This document shows, piece by piece, positions 15,117 through 22,767 of a stretch of DNA of 64,000 nt (its first letter is position 1; each line of letters begins with the position of its first letter). The DNA comes from Planctomycetota bacterium (lineage in GTDB: Bacteria > Planctomycetota > Phycisphaerae > Phycisphaerales > UBA1924). The DNA is taken from the NCBI GenBank assembly GCA_014584315.1, contig JACTNA010000018.1, forward strand, positions 1 through 64,000, in the 5' to 3' direction. The translations under genes were made by a program, and so were the position numbers. The notes beneath the pieces were generated by a model. The model made no database searches, was not told where the DNA came from, and was given only the letters and a program-made list of their open reading frames with translations.

Positions 15117-16271
15117 TTAGGGCAACGTTCGCAGAATGAGCCAGTCGCGCCGGGACCGCACCGCGTCCAGAAGTGTTGCCACCTCCGCTCTCGGCGCTCC
15201 GTCGTCGATCGCCCGTTTCGCACGGCCATCGGCGTCGTCGAGTTCCTCGGGTCGCCCCGATCGAGCGAGGTCCTCGAGCCGGCGGAGGGACTCGAACCAC
15301 CGAGTCCGCTCCGCGTCATCGGCCGCGGCGGCTCGCTCGTCGCGAGCGTCCGACCCGCTCGGCGACGCGGACGAATCGCCCGGCTCTGACGCCGGGGACT
15401 CCCCGCCGCGCGGGTCGGGAGGCGCCGGTGGCACGGGGACCGGACGAACGGGGACGGGCTGCGACGTGCCGAGGTCGGGCGGCGCGAGTTCCGGCCGCGC
15501 CGACACGCCGCGCCCGAGCCACCGATCGACCGGACCGAGCGAGATGCCCAGCGCGGGCGCGGCGAAGACGAAGGCGGACGAGACGAGCAGCACGAGTGCC
15601 GCGGCAAGGTACACAGCCCGGGAGCGGCGGAGGACTCGGAGGTTCCGCTCCAGACCCTCCACCCGGGCGAGGACGCTCTCGTCCTCGGCCAGCGCCGGAG
15701 GCCGGACGATCGCGGTCGGCGGCTCGGACGGGGCGGAAGGGGGGGGAACCGGATCGTTCTGCCCAGGATTCGGCTCGGACATCGCGGCCACGTCCTCGGG
15801 CGCGGCGTGGCCGGGAAGCAATCGCACGCTCCCAAGCCCCAGGTGCTGGCGATCGGGGGGCGGCTCGAAGGAGACGCCGCAGTGGCGGCAGTCGCGGTCG
15901 CGCGGCTCGACCGGGCGAGCGCAGGCGTGGCAGACCCCGAACAGGTTCGCGACGCCGGGGCAGCGCTTGGCGAGCACCCAGAACTGGCGCGTGGTCGGGC
16001 CGCGGATCGGCGTCTCCGGCGTGACCCTGCCGCGACGGACGAGGGCGCGGAGCGTCTCGAACGAGCAGCCTGGCCGGAACGGCTGGGCATCGTCGCGGAC
16101 GAACCAGGGGCCCATCGCGTTCTGCGTCGCCTGACGCGAGAGCGGGTCGAAGTAGCCCGAGCAGGACTCGCAGCGGTACGGATCCCGGGAACGGAAGCCG
16201 CAGTACGGGCAGAGCACCACGCGAGGCTGCGGACGCGGGGCGGCACGGGGTGTGGATTCGTGGTCGGACAT
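15117..16271 (-). CDS. Zinc-ribbon, GYF_2-like, single-span membrane protein
   Basis: A 384-aa protein that I cannot assign to a named family. An N-terminal zinc ribbon (CPYCGF ... CESC, residues about 21-38) precedes a GYF_2-like stretch (MGPWFVRDD ... LRALVRRGRVTPETPIRG), then a second ribbon (CHAC ... CRHCG). A Pro-rich linker and short coiled coil lead to one membrane span (AVYLAAALVLLVSSAFVFAA). The C-terminal part is Pro/Ser/Glu-rich and probably exposed. GYF_2 domains are usually peptide-binding, so a scaffold role is possible. The start at 16271 is the best supported, although an upstream ATG is open. It is divergent from the PpiC-like lipoprotein. Confidence 0.7.
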   Translation of the reverse strand: MSDHESTPRAAPRPQPRVVLCPYCGFRSRDPYRCESCSGYFDPLSRQATQNAMGPWFVRDDAQPFRPGCSFETLRALVRRGRVTPETPIRGPTTRQFWVLAKRCPGVANLFGVCHACARPVEPRDRDCRHCGVSFEPPPDRQHLGLGSVRLLPGHAAPEDVAAMSEPNPGQNDPVPPPSAPSEPPTAIVRPPALAEDESVLARVEGLERNLRVLRRSRAVYLAAALVLLVSSAFVFAAPALGISLGPVDRWLGRGVSARPELAPPDLGTSQPVPVRPVPVPPAPPDPRGGESPASEPGDSSASPSGSDARDERAAAADDAERTRWFESLRRLEDLARSGRPEELDDADGRAKRAIDDGAPRAEVATLLDAVRSRRDWLILRTLP

Positions 16272-16374
16272 GGCAAGGGGCGGGTCGCGCCGACCGCGGC
16301 ACGCCCTCTCCACCATACACCCCACCAAGGCGGATCGGTTGACCTCGTGGGGTGAGTGCCCCTCTGATCCGGGC

Positions 16375-17409
16375 ATGACCCACCCTCGAACGAGACGCTC
16401 AGGCCGCTTGCTTCGGACCTTCGCCGCGGGGGCGGCGTGCGGCGTGCTGACGGCGTGCGCGAGCCAGAACCAGACCCGCGAAGGGCCGAACCCCCGCGAC
16501 CTGCGCGGTCTGGAGGCGTCGGAGCGGCAGGTGTCCGCGGGTCGACAGCCGGCGCCTGTGGAGCGCCCGCCGGTGATGGTGGACGGCCAACCGGTCTCCT
16601 GGGATGAGTTGCGGGCGGCCCTCTCCGAGGCCGCGGGGGCGGCCGCGGTCGAGGAGATCGCGCTGAGCCGGATCGTCGAGGCGGAGTTCGCGCGGCGCGG
16701 GCTGCAACTGACGGAGGCGGACCTGCAACGCGAGCGGGAGTTGGTGGAGCGATCGCTGGCGGCGGAGGGGGCGGGGAGCGACTCGGCGGCGGAGATGCTC
16801 TCGCGGATCCGGCGCTCTCGCGGGCTGGGGCCGGCCCGGTTCGACTCGCTGCTGCGGCGCAACGCGATGCTTCGCCGCCTGGTGCAGGCGGAAGTGGTGA
16901 TCACGGACGAGCAGGTGCGGACGGCGCACGCGGTCCGGCACGGGCCGCGGTGCAGGGCGAGGATCATCGTGGCGCCGAGCGAGCGCGAGGCGGCCCAGGC
17001 GCGGTCACGCGTGGAGGGCGCGGCGGATCGGCGTGCGGCGTTCATCGAGGAGGCGATCGCGCGGTCGACGGACCCGTCCGCGTCGCGCGGCGGGCTGTTG
17101 GAGCCGATCAGCCCCGCCGACCCGGCGTACCCGGTGTCGGTGCGGCGGGCGCTGGAGGCGCTGCGCCCGGGCGAACTCAGCCCGGTCGTCGCGCTCGAGC
17201 ACGGCTACGCGCTGCTGCTGCTCGACGAGCGGACGGAGGGCGACGGCACGCCGATCGACGCCGTGCGCCCGGAACTCGAGCGGCTGCTGCGCACGCGGCA
17301 GGAGCGCGTGCTGATGGACCGGACGGCCTCGCAGATGCTCGAGACGGCGCGGATCACGGTGTTCGACCCGTCGCTGGAGTGGTCGTGGCGGACTCGGATG
17401 CAGGAGTAG
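16375..17409 (+). CDS. PpiC/SurA-type peptidyl-prolyl isomerase lipoprotein
   Basis: A 344-aa putative periplasmic chaperone of the SurA/PpiC type, which helps outer-membrane protein folding. The lipobox is GVLTACAS, with lipidated Cys28. A helical SurA-like N-domain follows (about 60-190), then a parvulin domain (about 195-310) with SRGGLLEPISP and GELSPVVALEHGYALLLLDE. The parvulin core is somewhat divergent, so isomerase activity is not assured. The ATG at 16375 was chosen over an upstream open frame because it gives the signal peptide directly. TTGACC and a TCTGAT box lie just upstream, which would give a nearly leaderless message, but this promoter is a guess. Confidence 0.78.
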   Translation: MTHPRTRRSGRLLRTFAAGAACGVLTACASQNQTREGPNPRDLRGLEASERQVSAGRQPAPVERPPVMVDGQPVSWDELRAALSEAAGAAAVEEIALSRIVEAEFARRGLQLTEADLQRERELVERSLAAEGAGSDSAAEMLSRIRRSRGLGPARFDSLLRRNAMLRRLVQAEVVITDEQVRTAHAVRHGPRCRARIIVAPSEREAAQARSRVEGAADRRAAFIEEAIARSTDPSASRGGLLEPISPADPAYPVSVRRALEALRPGELSPVVALEHGYALLLLDERTEGDGTPIDAVRPELERLLRTRQERVLMDRTASQMLETARITVFDPSLEWSWRTRMQE

Positions 17410-17418
17410 GGGAAAGAA

Positions 17419-17544
17419 AAAAGCGAAAAACGAAAAGCGAAAAGCGAAGAATGAAAGAGGAACAAGCAGGGAGGCGGCGAGTGTCGTCACTCACTTTGTT
17501 GGCCGCGCTTCATGTTCGCTTTTCGCTTTTCGTTTTTCGCTTTT
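17419..17544. repeat. Perfect 30-bp inverted repeat made of RCGAAAA heptamers
   Basis: The left arm is 17419-17448 and the right arm 17515-17544. They are perfect reverse complements over 30 bases, separated by 66 bases. Each arm is itself a run of GCGAAAA/ACGAAAA heptamers. The loop holds a smaller GAGTG-TCGT-CACTC hairpin. It sits between the convergent PpiC-like and hydrolase genes. T-rich on one strand and A-rich on the other, it could act as a bidirectional terminator, but its size and internal periodicity are unusual. Confidence 0.85.
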
Positions 17545-17556
17545 CCCGGCTCCCTG

Positions 17557-18420
17557 TCACCTCGTCTCCGCCAGCGTCCTGCGCAGGAAGTCGGCGGCCG
17601 TGCGTTGCGCGTCGGGCGTGACCATGAGGTCGTTGTGGGTGACGCCGTCGATCAGGGCGACGGTGACGGGCGCCCCGGCATCGCGGGCGGCGTCGGCGAT
17701 GCGACCGGCGTGGTAGGCCGGCACAATGTCGTCCGCGGTGCCGTGGATGATGAGCAGGGGGCGGTCGCCGAGCGCGGCGGCGCAGACCTCGGCGTCGAGT
17801 CCGTGGCGGATGAGGACCCGCCCGAGCACGCCGGTATGGTCCGACGCGACGCGCTGCCAGCGCGAGAACGCGGCGGCGGAGACGACCGCACGCACCTCTG
17901 GGCGCTGACGCGCGAGCGCAAGCCCGATGACGCCGCCCAGGCTGTGGCCGTAGACGGCGACCCGGTTCTGATCGATGTCGGGGCGCGCGAGCAGCGCGTC
18001 CAGGGCGGCGTCCGCGTCGGCGAGAAGGTTGCCGCGTCGGAGCGAGCCGGGATCGGATCGGCCGTAGGCGCGGTAGTCGAAGAGCAGGACAGCGAAGCCC
18101 TCGTCGGCGAGAAAGCGACAGAAGACCAGGTGATGCGAGACGTTGCCGGCGTTGCCGTGGACGTGGAGCACCGCGGGCGCGGGCGGGGCGTCCTCGCCAC
18201 GCCCGGTCGGGGGAATGAACCAGCCGTGGAGCGTCAGGCCGTCGGCGGTGGTGAAGGTGACGTCCTCGACGCCGGGGGGCGTGACGAAGGGCGTCCGATC
18301 GGGATAGAAGAAGTACCGCTCCATGCATCCGGAGGCCGCGACGCCCAGAGCAAGGGCCGCGAGCGCGAGAGCGAGCAGGCCGTTGTGGACGATGGCGCGA
18401 CGGCCCTTCGCCGACATCAT
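17557..18420 (-). CDS. Alpha/beta hydrolase lipoprotein
   Basis: A 287-aa alpha/beta hydrolase related to the YfhR/BEM46 type. The lipobox VAASGC has Cys32 as lipid site, so it is probably membrane-anchored in the envelope. The nucleophile is Ser160 in YGHSLGG, with Asp230 or Asp231 in IHGTADDIVP and His262 in DGVTHNDL. An oxyanion motif HGNAGN is at 89-94. The substrate is unknown. Its ATGA start overlaps the RNase Y stop by 4 bases, so the two are cotranscribed. An inverted repeat follows the gene. Confidence 0.88.
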   Translation of the reverse strand: MMSAKGRRAIVHNGLLALALAALALGVAASGCMERYFFYPDRTPFVTPPGVEDVTFTTADGLTLHGWFIPPTGRGEDAPPAPAVLHVHGNAGNVSHHLVFCRFLADEGFAVLLFDYRAYGRSDPGSLRRGNLLADADAALDALLARPDIDQNRVAVYGHSLGGVIGLALARQRPEVRAVVSAAAFSRWQRVASDHTGVLGRVLIRHGLDAEVCAAALGDRPLLIIHGTADDIVPAYHAGRIADAARDAGAPVTVALIDGVTHNDLMVTPDAQRTAADFLRRTLAETR

Positions 18421-20012
18421 CTGGCGTACTCGATCGCCCGTGTCTCTCGGAGGACGGTGACCTTGATCTCGCCGGGGAAGGTCAGTTCCTCGCTGACGCG
18501 CTTGGCGATTTCGTGGGCGATGAGGAAGGCCTCGTCGTCGCTGATGCGGGCGGCGTCGATCATCACGCGGACCTCGCGGCCGGCCTGGATGGCGTAGGCC
18601 TCGGTGACGCCCTTGTACGACAGGGCGATGTCCTGCAGTTCGTTGAGGCGCTGGACGTAGCGTTCAAGGCTCTCGCGGCGGGCGCCGGGGCGGGCGCTGG
18701 AGACGGCGTCGGCGGCCATGACGATGGGCGTGTAGAACGTCGTAGCCGGGATGTCGGCGTGGTGCCCGCCGATGGCGTTGAGGACGGCCTCGTCCTTCTC
18801 CCCGTGCTGTCGCGCGAAGTCCATGCCGATCTTGGGGTGCCCGCCCTCCATCTCGTGGTCCATGGCCTTGCCGATGTCATGGAGGAAGCCGCAGCGCCGC
18901 GCGAGCCGCCCGTCAAGACCGAGTTGCTCGGCGATGATCTGGCAGAGGAACGCGACCTCGACGGAGTGGCGCAGGACGTTCTGCCCGTAACTCGTCCGGT
19001 AGTGAAGGCGTCCCATGGCCTCGATGATCTTCGGGTGCAGGCCGCGGAGGTTGACCTCGAGCGCGGTCTCGCGCCCGAACTTGACGATGCGCTCCTCGAC
19101 CTCGGACTTGACCTTCTCGACGACCTCCTCGATGCGCGTCGGGTGCATGCGCCCGTCGGCGATCAGGCGTTCGAGCGACTCGACGGCGATGGCCTGCCGA
19201 ACCTTGTCGAAGCAGGAGACGACGATGACCCCGGGCGTGTCGTCAACGATGATGTCGACGCCGGTGGCACGCTCGATGGCGCGGATGTTGCGGCCCTCGC
19301 GTCCGATGATGCGGCCCTTCATGTCGTCGGACGGGATGGCGACGGTGCGGACGGTGGAGTCAGACGTCACCTCGTTGGCGTAGCGCTGGATCGCGTTGAG
19401 CAGGATCTGGGTGCTCTTGTTGCGGGCGTCCTCCTCGGCCTGCTCGACGACCTTCCGGACGACCTTGGCGACCTCGTGGCGCGAGTCCTGCTCGACCCGC
19501 TCGAGCACCTGCCGCTTGGCCTCCTCGCGGCTGAGGCCCGAGACCTCGTGCAGACGCTCGCGCTGCTCGTCGATCAGCCGCTCGACCTCCTTCTCGCGTT
19601 CCTCGGCCTTTCGTTCGCGTTCGCGCGCGGCCTCGACCTGTCGGCTGAGCTGCTGCTCCTTGAGCGTGAGGGTCTCCTCCTTGCGGTCGAGCAGGTCCTC
19701 CCGCTTGGCCAGTCGCCGTTCGGCGTCGCGGGTCTCGGCGCGCGCGGCCTCGGTCTCGGCGTCCAGTTTCTCCTTGCGAGCCAGCGCATCGCGTTCGGCT
19801 TCCAGCCGGATCTTCTCGGCCGAAGTCCTGGCTTCGAGTTCGGCCCGCTCGCGGAGCGCGGCGGCCTCCTGCTTCGCCCTCGCCAGCGCTCCCGTCGCGA
19901 GCACCCGGCAGAGCGCGAAGCCGCCGGCAGCCCCGGCGACAAGGGCCGCGATTGCCCAGAGCACCACTCCGGCCGTGGAAACCTGCGCGAGCGTCGTCGT
20001 GACGGCAAGCAT
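18417..20012 (-). CDS. rny: Ribonuclease Y
   Basis: A 531-aa membrane-anchored endoribonuclease that starts mRNA decay. One N-terminal membrane span (VLWAIAALVAGAAGGFALC) is followed by a long Glu/Arg-rich coiled coil (about 45-210). A KH domain has MKGRIIGREGRNIRAIE, and the HD domain has FLHDIGKAMDHE. The size and order match the family. The ATG at 20012 has AGGAAGG upstream, and longer open frames to 20318 are not needed. It is followed by the overlapping hydrolase lipoprotein gene. Confidence 0.96.
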   Translation of the reverse strand: MLAVTTTLAQVSTAGVVLWAIAALVAGAAGGFALCRVLATGALARAKQEAAALRERAELEARTSAEKIRLEAERDALARKEKLDAETEAARAETRDAERRLAKREDLLDRKEETLTLKEQQLSRQVEAARERERKAEEREKEVERLIDEQRERLHEVSGLSREEAKRQVLERVEQDSRHEVAKVVRKVVEQAEEDARNKSTQILLNAIQRYANEVTSDSTVRTVAIPSDDMKGRIIGREGRNIRAIERATGVDIIVDDTPGVIVVSCFDKVRQAIAVESLERLIADGRMHPTRIEEVVEKVKSEVEERIVKFGRETALEVNLRGLHPKIIEAMGRLHYRTSYGQNVLRHSVEVAFLCQIIAEQLGLDGRLARRCGFLHDIGKAMDHEMEGGHPKIGMDFARQHGEKDEAVLNAIGGHHADIPATTFYTPIVMAADAVSSARPGARRESLERYVQRLNELQDIALSYKGVTEAYAIQAGREVRVMIDAARISDDEAFLIAHEIAKRVSEELTFPGEIKVTVLRETRAIEYAR

Positions 20013-20555
20013 GGGCCACCTTCCTGACAGGCCCGCTCGGATGCGGCCCCCCCACGTGCGACGATCTCGCCCCGTGCGCGGGAACCGCCGAAACCCCGCC
20101 GGGTTCTTCGGTGCGAGTCGCGTCGTCAAGAGGTCTGGAACGCCCCTTCCGCCTTCAGTCCGCGGCCTCCGCCACGAGCATGGAACAACGCGAAACCGAC
20201 CCACACACCTCGACCCTCGCGCTGCACCCTCTGAACAGCATCCCCGGCGTCCTTCCAACCCGGGGGACGGGAGACCGTCGCGCCCAGGCCGTTTCTTGTC
20301 GATCGTCGCACCGCCCACCCCGTCGGTCGCGGGTCGGTCGGTTCTTTCAACCTCTCGGCGGCCGGCATCGTCCCGGCCTCAACCCGATCTTAGCAGCCCA
20401 CCCGCGCCGGAGTTTCCGGTCGGCCGGTGAATCCGCCGGATTCCTCCCTTGACGCCCTTGGACACGCCCCGCCCATCGGCCGATAGACTCCCTGACCCTG
20501 GATCGCCGCATCGCGGCGGACCCCCAACGATCGGACCGCGTACGAGAGACCTCCC
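20013..20555. other. Non-coding 543-bp divergent gap upstream of rny
   Basis: No gene is credible here. It contains a perfect small hairpin GAATCC-GCC-GGATTC (20429-20443). A possible promoter for the lipoprotein gene has TTGGAC (20458-20463) and TAGACT (20484-20489), with long spacing. On the rny side a -10-like TAAGAT can be read near 20390 on the minus strand. The leader on the rny side would then be about 370 bases long, enough for a structured 5' region. This is inference only. Confidence 0.4.
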
Positions 20556-21353
20556 ATGAGCCGAACCACCCGCGTTGTCGCCCGCTCCCTGCTCGTCGGC
20601 CTGGCCGCCCTGGTCGTCGCCACAACCCTGGCGGGCTGCAAGGCCCCGAAGTCCAAGCGGATCGCCATCGCCGGCCCCGCCGTGGTCGCAGGGGCTGCCG
20701 TCGGCCTGGACGTCCAGAACCAGAACGGCGGCGTGAAGGTCGTCGTCGACGCGGCCAGGCCCGAAGCGGTGGTCGTCGCGAGAACCCGCTCCGGGGGTCG
20801 AGTCGTGACGGAGGGCGACCGGGCCCACGCCTGGATCGCCGCCGAGTCCGTCGATCAGGACGGCAGGAGCGTGCTCCGCGTGCTGTCCACTCCGGCGGAG
20901 GGCGGCGCGGATCAGCCGGTCGACCTGGTGATCTTCGTGCCGCGGTGCGACGGGCTGACCGTTCGCAACGCGGGCGGTCCCGTCGAAGTCGTGGGCGTGT
21001 CCGGAGCCGTGGACGTCGAGAGCGGGGGCGCGGGTCGGCCCGGCGGGTGGATCCGTGTGCGGTCGGACCATGCGCTCTCGTCGCCCGTCCGGCTGATCAC
21101 GGACGAAGGGACGATCGTGTGCATCGTCACCCCGGACTCCGCGGGCCGGATCAGCATGAACGCGCCGCACGGCTCGGCCAAGATCTTCGCCCCGCAGACG
21201 GTGCTGCTCGGGGCCCAGGTCTCGCAGACGGCGATCTCGGCGACCCTCAACGGCGGGTCGAACGACATCGTGCTGCACACGGCGAGCGGCGATGCACAGC
21301 TGATCGTGCGCGACAAGCCGGAGAGTTATCTCACCACGCGCTTGAAGCCGTAG
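20556..21353 (+). CDS. Lipoprotein with adhesin-like beta repeats
   Basis: A 265-aa exported lipoprotein with lipobox TTLAGC (Cys28). The body is a run of short beta segments (VDLVIFVPRCDGLTVRNAGG, PVEVVGVSGAVDVESGG, SDIVLHTASGDAQL-like) in the style of DUF4097/head-domain adhesins, where parallel beta structure is expected. No catalytic residues are evident. It is monocistronic, divergent from rny, and followed by a repeat-rich gap. Confidence 0.75.
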   Translation: MSRTTRVVARSLLVGLAALVVATTLAGCKAPKSKRIAIAGPAVVAGAAVGLDVQNQNGGVKVVVDAARPEAVVVARTRSGGRVVTEGDRAHAWIAAESVDQDGRSVLRVLSTPAEGGADQPVDLVIFVPRCDGLTVRNAGGPVEVVGVSGAVDVESGGAGRPGGWIRVRSDHALSSPVRLITDEGTIVCIVTPDSAGRISMNAPHGSAKIFAPQTVLLGAQVSQTAISATLNGGSNDIVLHTASGDAQLIVRDKPESYLTTRLKP

Positions 21354-21499
21354 CCGGTTACGCGGATCGTGGGTCGTCCTTGCGCTCCGGGTACCCCGCC
21401 CCTCCGGCGCGGCTCCGTCGCTTCCACCTCGGCCAAAGCGCCAGCGCACCCCACCACCCGCATGACGGTTTCCTGAGCCTGTGCGCTACGACACTTCCC

Positions 21500-21744
21500 C
21501 AGCCCGAAGGGCTGCACCGTGCGTAGCCGGGGCTGGAGGAGACTTTGCGACGACACCCCCGGAACGCGCGGCCCACCAATCCCCTTCCGTGTGGTTCGGC
21601 AGCCCGAAGGGCTGCTCGTGCCGCGCGCACGTCGGAATCACGACCACCCCTCCGGGGTCCGATGCATCGTGCGCCGACGATCCGGGGGTCTCGCTCGAAG
21701 ACTCGCTCGACCCCCGGCTACTGACGGCACAGCCGTTCGGGCTG
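21500..21744. repeat. REP-like dispersed palindromic elements
   Basis: The 463-bp gap 21354-21816 has no gene but carries related palindromes. CAGCCCGAAGGGCTG occurs at 21500-21514 and 21600-21614, and its inverted variant CAGCCGTTCGGGCTG at 21730-21744. A larger hairpin (21682-21717) has CCGGGGGTC and GACCCCCGG stems. The first and third copies share a longer consensus, CAGCCCGAA-N-GGCTG-NN-CCGT-NN-GTAGCCGGG, in opposite orientation. Confidence 0.75.
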
Positions 21745-21816
21745 ATGAGACAGCACGGCCCAGCGAGCCGAAGCCTCCCTGACGTCCACCGTCAACCGTC
21801 CATTGTCCACTGTCGC

Positions 21817-22767
21817 CTACGCGGCGGCCCTGCGTGCGCCCTCGAGCAGCGCGGCGACGTAGCGCCCGACCTGATCCACGACGAACTCGCGATGTCCGGC
21901 GTTGAAGCCGAACTCGAAGGCGACGCCGGCGTGGATGCGCCCGCTGCTGTCGGTGTGGCAGTGCGCGACGCGTCCCGTCATGGCGATGGGCGCGGGGACG
22001 TGGGGGCGCAGATCGACCCGCATCCAGAGGTAGTGTGAACGGTCGAGCGTGTGCGCGTCTTCAGGCTCGACCAGCAGGCCGATGCCCCCGCCCGAAACGT
22101 TCAACAGACGGGCGGTGAAGCCCGGCCCGACCTCGGGGAGGAGCAGGTCTTCCGCCGGCGTCGGCCCGTCGGTCCGTCCGCCGGTCGCGGCCTGACGGAG
22201 GACATGGTCGCGGTTGGCGACCTCGGCCGGGGCGACGGTCATGGGGTCCAACAGCGGCCAGCACTCGACTCGGGGCAGGGAGAGTTCCGCGGTGGAGATG
22301 CGGAAGAACGACCGCCGCTGACAGCGTTCGACGCGAGTGGGGAGCGCGAGCCGGAGGCCGCCGCGCGGCTCGTCGCCGAGGGTGCGGGAGTGGAACATCC
22401 ATCGATTCTGCCCGATGGAGAAGGCTCCGATGAGGGCGACGCCCTGGTGGAGGCGGATGACCTTCCCCGCGGCGGCGGGCTGCTCGACCAGCAGGTGGTC
22501 GCCGCGGATGTCGAGCAGGCGGACGCGCCAGACGAGGTCCGCGCCGCTCGCGCCCGGGACGGGCGAGCCGTCTCCGCCGCGTGCGAGCGTGATTTCGAGG
22601 GCGCCGCCGCGCTGACGCACCTGCTCGATGCTGTCGCGCCATCGCTCGGTTCTGGATCGGTTGGGGGGCACGGCATCCTCGCTGAAGTCCGCGAACCGAA
22701 GAGGGCATCGACCGGCCCGGACGCCCGCTTGAGCCGGGTTCCGCTGTCGGTCTCCCTGATCCGTCAT
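21817..22767 (-). CDS. PilZ-domain, YcgR-like cyclic di-GMP effector
   Basis: A 316-aa protein with an N-terminal YcgR/PilZN-like barrel (about 40-140, IGAFSIGQNRWMFHSR) and a C-terminal PilZ domain. The c-di-GMP signature is present as R-S-F-F-R (152-156) and NVSGGG (Asn223, Ser225, Gly228). YcgR-type proteins slow the flagellar motor when c-di-GMP is high, and a flagellar cluster lies 8 kb away. Its ATGA start overlaps the transglutaminase stop by 4 bases, placing it at the end of that operon. A longer frame upstream is a shadow. Confidence 0.85.
   Translation of the reverse strand: MTDQGDRQRNPAQAGVRAGRCPLRFADFSEDAVPPNRSRTERWRDSIEQVRQRGGALEITLARGGDGSPVPGASGADLVWRVRLLDIRGDHLLVEQPAAAGKVIRLHQGVALIGAFSIGQNRWMFHSRTLGDEPRGGLRLALPTRVERCQRRSFFRISTAELSLPRVECWPLLDPMTVAPAEVANRDHVLRQAATGGRTDGPTPAEDLLLPEVGPGFTARLLNVSGGGIGLLVEPEDAHTLDRSHYLWMRVDLRPHVPAPIAMTGRVAHCHTDSSGRIHAGVAFEFGFNAGHREFVVDQVGRYVAALLEGARRAAA

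Noticed and set aside
16339..16368. TTGACC and TCTGAT as a sigma-70 promoter for the PpiC-like gene
   Set aside because: Plausible spacing of 18, but the start point would coincide with the ATG and the -10 is poor, so it was mentioned only within the gene entry.
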